Of a DNA stretch of 5,755 nucleotides, positions 1-5,755 are shown piece by piece. Below the pieces are notes generated by a model. That model made no database searches, was not told the origin of the DNA, and saw only the letters and a list, made by a program, of their open reading frames with translations. Source of the DNA: Mycoplasmataceae bacterium (GTDB lineage: Bacteria; Bacillota_I; Bacilli_A; Mycoplasmatales; Mycoplasmoidaceae). The stretch is taken from NCBI GenBank assembly GCA_020024715.1, contig JAHHTJ010000034.1, forward strand, positions 1 to 5,755, given 5' to 3'. The translations under genes were made by a program, and so were the position numbers. Position 1 is the first letter of the stretch, and each line of letters begins with the position of its first letter.

Positions 1-89
1 GTTGATTCATTATTGTTTGTTGTTAAATTTTGTTTATTTTTTATTTTTTTAAAATGTAATTTAATATTCATATGTATATTTTATTTTAA
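1..89. other. AT-rich flank after the surface-protein gene; possible start of a further minus-strand ORF
   Basis: This stretch follows the stop codon of the large minus-strand gene and has long T-runs on the plus strand. A minus-strand ATG at 69-71 opens a frame that stays free of stops to the window edge. It gives about 23 lysine- and asparagine-rich residues beginning MNIKLHFKKIKNKQ. That could be the basic N-terminus of another exported protein, like the neighbouring gene. However, there is no clear ribosome-binding site, the open stretch is short, and codons this AT-rich stay open by chance fairly often. I see no convincing hairpin terminator. The near-palindrome at 63-80 has no loop and no proper U-tract geometry. 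Confidence 0.3.
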
Positions 90-3000
90 TTAACTTATTA
101 ATCAATTTGATTCATTTCCAGCATAAATATTTAAATTCAATCCACTTATTCATAAATTATTAATTTTTAATGAAGAAATAACAACAGTTTTGTTATTAGT
201 TGCTGAAATATAAATATTATATGCTTGTAAATCATTTATTAAATTTCCTTGTAAACCTAAAATACTTGCAACCTCTGTCATTGTATAAGTAGGAGAAGAT
301 GTAGCATCACAATATGCTGTTCAAGATTTTTTATCCATTAAATGATAATTTTTAACACCAACTTTATTAAAGTTAAATGAATAATATTGTTCTCTTGTAT
401 AAGAAGTAAATAGTAATGGATATAAATAATATTGATAGCCAAAATTTCAATAACAACTATTATCAAAAAAATTATAAATATTTGAACCATCGGAAGAATT
501 TTCATATAATTTATAAGCATTGTAATTAATAGTTGAACTGATTTGCATCTTATTATTTAATATATTTATTGAAGCATTTTGATTAAAATTAATAATTTGA
601 TCTTTATTTTGAGGATAAATAAAATATGCATTTTTTTCGTTATTTACATTTTCAATTCATTTGTATGTAATTAAAGAATTATTTTGTAATGTAATACTTC
701 CAATTTTATTTATTCCATCTAAACTAATATTTAAAATTTTAACATTAGCTGGTAATCCTAGTTGTTTTGCAATATAAGCATAAGAATTTGGATTATCAAC
801 ATAATTATATAATTCAATAAAATTATTAATATTTGGTTGATTTAACATTACTACACTACTTGAAAATGCTATAGCAGCATAAGGATTGATGGATTCACTT
901 TGATTTTTTAATTTTGCAACAAATGTTTGATCATTATAAGAACCATAAGCTCCAGAAGTATTTAAAATTGGAGTTGGGCAAACTTTTGATAACCCATCAT
1001 AATGATGAGCCATAACAAAATTATTAAAAGCATAAGAAATATTTAAGGTTGGTTTATATTGAGCATCACTTCCTGATAATTTTAATGCTAAACCACTTCC
1101 TGCATTACTAGAATACATTGATTGTGTAGCTGGCTCAATATAATAACCAAATTTAATATTTGTTATATTAACAGCTGAAGGTACATTTGCATAATCTAAT
1201 TCAGTTTTAATTGAAACATATTTATTAACAATAACAATATGTTTTAAATTAGAAGGTGTTGATATTATGCTTGGATATGATTGAACAACATTAGAATTTG
1301 GTTGTTGATAATAAATGATTGGTACTAATTTAAATTGTACAGGTGCTGTTTGATTTAATGAAACTGATATGCTTACGCTTGGTTCTAATGATACTCCTGT
1401 TTGTGCTGTTCCACTAATTAATCAATGCATTGAATCTAAAGTAGCAGTATTAGTTTTTGGATTATAATTAGAAATTTTTACTTGATAATTTTCATAATTT
1501 AAGTTAGTTTGTGATGGAATTGTAGATATATAATTGTGTACATTACTCATTTGGTTAAAGTCATTTTGAATGTCATTAGTAGTTAAAGTATTTAATCAAG
1601 ACTGACATTTAGCTAAATAAGAATTCATTATATCTGAATTACTTGGAGTTAAAAATGATTTAAAGTTATAAATAGATACTAAGTTATTTGATGAAATTGT
1701 TTTAGTTTCTGATGGTTTTAAAACAACTGATTCATTGTTTCCATAAGTCATTCTCGTATTTGATAATGAAGAATTATTAAAATTACTAATTTTTGCTTGA
1801 TAATTTAAAACTTTAATTTCATTGTTTGCAATCAAATTACTAATTGCGTTTATCATCATCAAATTGTGGTTTGAATGATTATTTGCATTTAAAGCAAAAT
1901 TGTTTAGTAATAAATTAGAATAACTTGTATTTTGAATATTAACTAATTTATTAATATTAACAACTTGACTAAATCCAAATATAACAATTGGATAATTAGT
2001 AATTATTACTGTTTGATAAGGATTGATATTAATATTTTTATTTGCAAAATTAATACTATATTCATTTTGTGTTTTGTTTAATAATTCAAAACTTGTAATT
2101 GTTATTGTATTATTTGCATTTAATTTATAAGTTAAATTTTGAATAATAAAATTATTAAATAAGCTGTTAGTTGTTTCTAAATATTGAATTAAAGCATCTT
2201 TAAACTTAGTTTGATAATCAATTTTACTATTTTTACTATTTAACAATGCTAAAACATCACTTGCAGAATTTTCATCATTTGCAAAATAATTATTATCTAA
2301 ACTACTATAATCTAATGAAATCAGAGCATCTAATTTAATATTTTGATCATTTGTTTTAGTAACAATATTATATAATGCAATATTTAATGGGATAGATGTT
2401 GCTAGAGTTGAAGTAGGAGAAGGATAAATTGGATAATTTGTTTTATTAACTTTCAAATAATAAATAGTTGAATATTCATATGCATCTGGTTTATTTGCAT
2501 TTTGTTCATATGCAATGTTATAAATTTTTGCACTATTTACTACGGTAGAAACAACATTATTAATCTCTTTAATTGTGATATTAAATGACTTCACACTTAA
2601 ATTTGGATTTAAATTATTTAATTTTGTGATATCTAATAATTTTAAAAATAAATTTGGATCAGTTTGAACTGTAACTGTTAAATCGTTAAATTTTTTTCCA
2701 CTATAAAAATCAGTAATGTTTTTATTTAAATAATCAAGAATTTGGTTACTTGAAATTGGTCGTGAAACCAATTCATTATTAAGAGTTTGATTGTTTATCA
2801 ATGCATTTTTTCAAGAACTAGGTAAAGTAGTATTACCTTTTAAATTAACAATTCCGTTCTGATAAATTGAACCAAAATTAAATGGATCATCAAAATCTAA
2901 ATATTTAGCATTTAAATTATTAGGAATTGGTAAATTTGTTTTTTTATTGTTAACAGGTTTATTGATTGTTCTATTCGTCATTCAATAATTATAAAAAATA

Positions 3001-4256
3001 TATGAATATGCAACCTGCATCGTATTAAAAACTTGTCCTTGAAGTGATAATTTAACTAAACTTTGTGGATTAACAGCTTTAATAGAATAACCAAATCTTA
3101 AATCACTTGAATTAGTTGGTTGATTTGAATTAGGAGTAGCATTAAAAGTTGTTCCACCTAAATTATTAGAAGCAATAGAAGGTGATGTTTGAATTTGATT
3201 ATTATTTTTTCATAAAACCAAAGGAATTAAATTAAATGTTAATTTTTCATTATTAATAATTTTTAATTGCAAATTAACAGCACCAGTAATATTTAAAGTT
3301 CCACTAATTCCACCAAGTACGAATTGAGCATAACCAGTTTTTGAAGCACTTGCCGGAATAAACTCTGAACCATTTCAATTAACTTTAATGTTACTAAATG
3401 TAATATTAACAACAGCTGGATTAGTTACTTTAACTACTGCTCCAGAATTTAAATAATTGAAAAAATTATAAAAATCAGCAGCAACAATATTATAACCACC
3501 ATTATCTAAAACATTTTTTGCTACTTGTAGTGATGTTTGAATCGGTAATTTTGGTGCAGACAATTGATTATTTACTTCTTTATATGAATTATTCAAACCA
3601 TAAATCGTGAATAAATTGTTATAATTTACATTAAAACTATCAACCAGACTTTTATTTAAATTTAAATTAGAAGTTATCTCAATTTTTTGGTTATTTGCAT
3701 ATACTCAAATTGTTTTATTAGCAGGAATAATGGTTGAATAATTAGTGCTTCCGCAAGCATATTGAAAAGTAACTGGCATATTATTTGGATTTATTAATTG
3801 AACTGCTGCAAAAACTAAACTAGAAGATTCATATGTTGCTTTTTTAGCTAAATAATAATGAGTAATTTCTAATTTATTCAAATATTTAACATTTAATCAA
3901 TTAAAACCTATATTGTTTAATTGCTTTAAGGTTGTTTGATACATAGAGTATGTAGGTTGATAATTAGGTGTTTTAACAGTATTAATGATTTGATTATTAA
4001 TAGCATATGATTGATTAAAAGCTAATGGTGATAATCCATCTAAACCTGCTTTAACACTACTTCCTAATTCGAAGCTAGAATCATTCTTACCAACTAATAG
4101 TTGTAGTTTATCATTATTTATACTTTTAGTAGCAGCAACTGTTCCAGCAATTAATGCTCCTACTAAACCAACGCTTCCAACTGATAATAATCCAATAGTT
4201 AATCTTTTTTTCTTTGAAGTTAATTTTTTTGATTTATGAATTTTATGATTTGACAT
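90..4256 (-). CDS. Large repeat-containing surface protein with N-terminal signal/anchor segment (1388 aa)
   Basis: The frame starts at ATG 4254-4256 and ends at TAA 90-92. I followed it throughout and found no UAA or UAG. Thirteen in-frame UGA codons encode all of its tryptophans. Residues 1-19 are basic (HKIHKSKKLTSKKKR) and residues 20-43 form one hydrophobic Gly/Ala/Val segment, which suggests a signal peptide or N-terminal anchor. There is no lipobox cysteine, so it is probably not a lipoprotein. The rest is rich in Asn, Ser, Thr, Ile and Tyr, predicted mostly beta-strand, with few cysteines and no C-terminal membrane segment, so it should lie outside the cell. Diverged repeats are visible: a W-to-FGY module (about 294-425 and 945-1082), an LGL-to-W unit (1166-1200 and 1333-1369) and a proline-centred strand unit (around P178, P746 and P848). 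The start is supported by an AAGAGG ribosome-binding site 6 bases upstream. I do not recognise a named family. Adhesin or variable surface antigen is an inference from size, export signal and repeats. Confidence 0.9.
150..260 (-). repeat. LGL-to-W unit, copy 2 (residues 1333-1369)
   Basis: This unit begins LGLQGNL, continues with NIYISATNNKTVVISSLKINN, and ends in W1369, close to the C-terminus. An EVAS stretch precedes it in the place of the YIAKQ of copy 1. The following residues, ISGLNLN, echo the LISGTAQ found after W945. The protein therefore ends shortly after what would be the start of another module Y. Confidence 0.45.
657..761 (-). repeat. LGL-to-W unit, copy 1 (residues 1166-1200)
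   Basis: This unit has the form LGLPANV, then two strand-like stretches (ILNISLDG, SITLQNNSL), and ends in a Trp at 1200. A YIAKQ stretch lies just before it. It resembles residues 1333-1369. The segments just before W294 (VVNITFSNIKVNW) and before W945 (YQVKISNY ... LDSMHW) share the same ending pattern, so this may be a wider domain boundary unit. Confidence 0.45.
1011..1424 (-). repeat. Repeat module Y, copy 2 (residues about 945-1082)
   Basis: This copy begins at W945 and runs through VQFKLVPIIYY (973-983), VQSYPSIIS (991-999) and FGYYIE (1036-1041), ending in NISYAFNNFVM. These match LTFNLIPLVLW, QTSPSIAS, FGYSIK and VAYSYIFYNYW of copy 1 in the same order. I infer an old internal duplication of a beta-rich domain. 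Confidence 0.6.
2982..3377 (-). repeat. Repeat module Y, copy 1 (residues about 294-425)
   Basis: This copy begins at W294 and runs through LTFNLIPLVLW (339-349), QTSPSIAS (356-363) and FGYSIK (388-393), ending in VAYSYIFYNYW. The same order of landmarks occurs in copy 2. From the first Trp to FGY there are 94 residues here and 91 in copy 2, with internal gaps of different length. Identity is visible in the protein only; the DNA has diverged. Confidence 0.6.
4128..4199 (-). other. Signal/transmembrane segment of the surface protein
   Basis: Residues 20-43 are an uninterrupted hydrophobic run with small residues in GxxxG-like spacing (VGSVGLVGALIAG), directly after a lysine-rich N-terminus. 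The charge pattern predicts the N-terminus inside and the long C-terminal part outside. The AGTVAA stretch at its end could serve as a signal-peptidase I site, but the segment could equally stay as an uncleaved anchor. No cysteine is nearby for lipid attachment. Confidence 0.75.
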
Positions 4257-4262
4257 ATAAAA

Positions 4263-4268
4263 CCTCTT
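4263..4268 (-). promoter_or_regulatory. Ribosome-binding site of the surface-protein gene
   Basis: The minus strand reads AAGAGG, six bases before the ATG at 4256. This is a good Shine-Dalgarno match for a mollicute and fixes the chosen start codon. Confidence 0.75.
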
Positions 4269-4335
4269 ATATTAACAAAATAAATTAAAACAAACATTTA
4301 AAAAAAATTATTTAAAAGAAATAAAAAATAATTTT

Positions 4336-4363
4336 TTGATATACTAAAAAAGGTTAGTATAAT
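4336..4363 (+). promoter_or_regulatory. Plus-strand promoter, TTGATA-N16-TATAAT
   Basis: A -35 box TTGATA (4336-4341) and a consensus -10 box TATAAT (4358-4363) are separated by 16 bases. Transcription would start near 4370, giving a leader of about 94 bases before the DUF402 start. An 8-bp inverted repeat covers the spacer and most of the -10. Its left arm copy also gives the minus strand a TATACT box (4356-4361) that could serve the surface-protein gene, although no good minus -35 box is visible. Confidence 0.6.
4340..4361. repeat. 8-bp perfect inverted repeat over the divergent promoter (operator-like)
   Basis: The arms TATACTAA (4340-4347) and TTAGTATA (4354-4361) are separated by AAAAGG. 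The repeat lies across the spacer and -10 of the plus-strand promoter, where a dimeric repressor would block RNA polymerase. An operator role is inferred from position and symmetry alone. The repeat is AT-rich, so chance cannot be excluded. Confidence 0.4.
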
Positions 4364-4417
4364 TTGAAAACATTTCTTAAAATTTTCGAATTTATTTTAA
4401 AAATATCAAAAATAAGA

Positions 4418-4423
4418 TATAAT
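4418..4423 (+). promoter_or_regulatory. Second possible -10 box TATAAT
   Basis: A perfect TATAAT occurs 40 bases before the DUF402 start and would give a short leader of roughly 34 bases. No recognisable -35 box sits at the right distance (TTTTAA at best). It overlaps an in-frame upstream ATG (4422-4424), which argues against using that ATG if this promoter is active. Confidence 0.35.
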
Positions 4424-4463
4424 GCAAAACAACAAAAACAAAATTAATCAATTTTATTTAACG

Positions 4464-5033
4464 ATGATTCAAGCATACAAATATAATGGTTGACTTTATC
4501 ATACATGACAACCATTATATCTAATTGATAAAAATAATGATTATTTATTTTGTGCTTCTAATTCAATGTATGTTTTAACATCGAAAAAAAATAGTGCAAC
4601 ATGTTTTAAGCACTGCCAAGAAAGTTGTTTAACATGTTGGTTTTTCTTTGAAAAAGAATGATTTAACATTAAAATAACAATTAACAAGAAGGAAAGAACA
4701 GTAACTTATTATATAAATATCGCCTCGCCATATTTACTAGAAAGTGGTGTAATTAAATATATTGATTTTGATCTTGATTATAGGTGTATTAAATATTTAG
4801 ATTCAAATAATATTAAATGACATGAATTAGATGTAAAAGAATTCATGGAAAACAAAAATAAATATCATTACCCAATGTCCATATTAACAATAATTAATAA
4901 AGCAAAATTTCGAATTGAAAAATTAATTGAATTAAATTATTTTACAGATAATTTTTCGTATGAACGCTTAATTAATTGTTTGGATGATATTAATTTCAAT
5001 GAACTAGAACCATGTTGCGCAAGGAGTAAATAA
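4464..5033 (+). CDS. DUF402 family protein, probable nucleoside tri-/diphosphatase (189 aa)
   Basis: The sequence matches the DUF402 family, which includes Bacillus YgaC and Staphylococcus Ntdp, Mg-dependent enzymes that hydrolyse nucleoside tri- and diphosphates in the cytoplasm. Visible landmarks are YKYNGWLYHTW at residues 5-15 (family SYKHNG..H..W), WFFFEKEWFN (59-68), NIASP (85-89), KYIDFDLDYR (98-107) with acidic residues D101, D103 and D105 as likely metal ligands, ELDVKEF around 121-127, and YP followed by the C-terminal helix. The length agrees with the roughly 176-180 residues of relatives. Four of five Trp codons are UGA. I chose ATG 4464 because it leaves only a short lead before the conserved YKYNG. 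ATG 4422 is in frame and would add 14 residues, but it overlaps a TATAAT box. No strong ribosome-binding site precedes either. An unusual C-x3-C-x3-C-x2-C cluster lies at 47-58. The stop codon overlaps the next gene's start. Confidence 0.85.
4481..4520 (+). repeat. 12-bp perfect inverted repeat inside the start of the DUF402 gene
   Basis: The arms ATATAATGGTTG (4481-4492) and CAACCATTATAT (4509-4520) are perfect complements around a 16-base loop. They begin 17 bases into the coding sequence, at about codons 6-19. In the mRNA this could form a hairpin next to the start codon. The stem has three G-C pairs and no U-tract follows, so it is not a terminator. Confidence 0.6.
5021..5026 (+). promoter_or_regulatory. 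Ribosome-binding site of the downstream gene
   Basis: AAGGAG lies within the last codons of the DUF402 gene, six bases before the ATG at 5033. It is the strongest Shine-Dalgarno sequence in the window and fixes the start of the overlapping gene. Confidence 0.85.
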
Positions 5034-5755
5034 TGGATAAGTATGAGGAACTAAATAATGAATTATTAAAATTGCTTAAAAATAACAAAAAGCAACTATT
5101 GTTAAATAGAATAGATGAGATTTTAAATACTAATTATGTTCCTGAACCTTATTATAAAGAATGAAATAATTTAAAAAAATCTATACTTATTGAAATTAAT
5201 GAAGAAAAAAAGCAAAAAGAGGAAAATCAATTCATAAAAAATTTAAAACAAACTGATTTATTAACTTATATCGTAAAAGACAATAAAATAAATACTAATT
5301 TTTTAATAATTTATTTAAATAAATTTAAAAATAAAATAGAAGAAGATCAAATTGATGTTTTTCAAATGCTATTGAATAGAAAAAGTTTAAGACAAGATGA
5401 TAAGTTCACCTTAATTACATTTTTGTTGAATTACATTAATCATGATTTTATTTTTTTTAATTCATTGACAAATAAAAAAAAGATTATTAATAATATATTT
5501 ATGGATAATTATGATAAATACATTAAGAAAACAAAAATTATTATCAATGAATTAAGTGATAAGGATGTTTCAATATGTAATATAACAGAACAATTATCAA
5601 ATATGTTTAATATTTACTATTTTCCTTATTTTGCTTATGAAGAAATTAATAATTCAATAGAAGAATTTTTTACTCGTTTAATAAATTATGTTAAGAATGC
5701 TATGTTTTTAAATAATGATAAAAATCAAGATTTCATAATAGAAAAAATAATGAAT
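5033..5755 (+). CDS. Probable DUF3196-like helical protein, 3' end outside the window
   Basis: The frame opens at ATG 5033 and stays open for 241 codons to the window edge, with one UGA read as Trp (residue 44). The start is secure: AAGGAG stands six bases upstream and the ATG overlaps the previous gene's stop in a TAATG arrangement. The protein is Lys/Asn/Ile-rich and looks wholly alpha-helical, with no signal peptide or membrane segment, so it should be cytoplasmic. The N-terminus (YEELNNELLKLLKNNKK, then LLNRIDEIL and YVPEPYYKEWNNLKKSI at residues 35-51) resembles the start of DUF3196 proteins, in which a helical pair is followed by a YIP/YVP..FE..L motif. Mollicute members such as the Mycoplasma pneumoniae MG237 homologue have a TPR-like fold and no known function. 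The family call is from memory of the motif and is moderate. Coupling to DUF402 suggests co-expression. Confidence 0.85.

Noticed and set aside
63..80. Near-palindrome AATATTCATATGTATATT as a terminator
   Set aside because: It has no loop, a central mismatch pair, only A-T-rich pairing and no properly placed U-tract after it on the minus strand.
338..520. Minus-strand ORF of 60 residues, very hydrophobic
   Set aside because: It lies in a different frame inside the large surface-protein gene. The hydrophobicity is a by-product of AT-rich Asn/Tyr codons read out of frame.
657..4256. Series of separate genes or a pseudogene broken by UGA codons
   Set aside because: All apparent breaks are UGA, all fragments share one frame, and UGA also encodes a conserved Trp in the DUF402 gene. 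It is a single gene under genetic code 4. Apparent starts at 2801 and 3596 are internal TTG leucine codons.
4422..4463. Alternative DUF402 start at ATG 4422
   Set aside because: The start overlaps a perfect TATAAT box and adds 14 residues without recognisable family features. It is not excluded, because the promoter at 4336-4363 would include it in the mRNA and some relatives have a longer lead before the YKHNG motif.
4481..4520. Inverted repeat as a Xer/dif-type recombination site
   Set aside because: A dif site has two 11-bp arms around a 6-bp centre. Here the centre is 16 bases and the repeat lies inside conserved coding sequence.
4845..5033. Short plus-strand gene starting at ATG 4845
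   Set aside because: The frame continues upstream through UGA-coded Trp to 4464, and the upstream part carries the DUF402 motifs. The short version is only the C-terminal third.
1..5755. tRNA, rRNA, CRISPR array, insertion sequence or transposase
   Set aside because: I saw no cloverleaf, no regularly spaced direct repeats and no transposase motif on either strand.

Overview
The window is very AT-rich and reads correctly only when UGA codes for tryptophan. This points to a mollicute (Mycoplasma/Ureaplasma-like) chromosome. UGA is used for all 13 tryptophans of the long minus-strand gene and for 4 of the 5 tryptophans of the first plus-strand gene, including a family-conserved Trp there. Under the standard bacterial code the long gene would look like a string of fragments, but it is one intact reading frame. 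I cannot name the species.

Layout: positions 1-89 are an AT-rich flank that may hold the start of another minus-strand ORF leaving the left edge. Positions 90-4256 (minus) encode one 1388-residue predicted surface protein with a basic N-terminus, one hydrophobic signal/anchor segment, no lipobox, and a long Asn/Ser/Thr/Ile-rich extracellular part with diverged internal repeats. Positions 4257-4463 are a divergent control region with a good plus-strand promoter, and an 8-bp inverted repeat lies over its spacer and -10. Positions 4464-5033 (plus) encode a 189-residue DUF402 protein, related to the Bacillus YgaC / Staphylococcus Ntdp nucleoside tri- and diphosphatases. A four-base stop/start overlap (5031-5035) joins it to a second gene at 5033, probably a DUF3196-like mollicute protein, which runs off the right edge.

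Function: the right side looks like a small housekeeping operon, with nucleotide phosphate hydrolysis plus a helical protein of unknown role, translated in a coupled way. The left side is a lineage-specific surface gene transcribed in the opposite direction from the same short intergenic region. No tRNA, rRNA, CRISPR array, insertion sequence or convincing terminator was seen. The points most worth a second look are the repeat architecture of the surface protein, a cysteine cluster in the DUF402 protein, a 12-bp perfect inverted repeat inside the first codons of that gene, and the inverted repeat over the divergent promoter.
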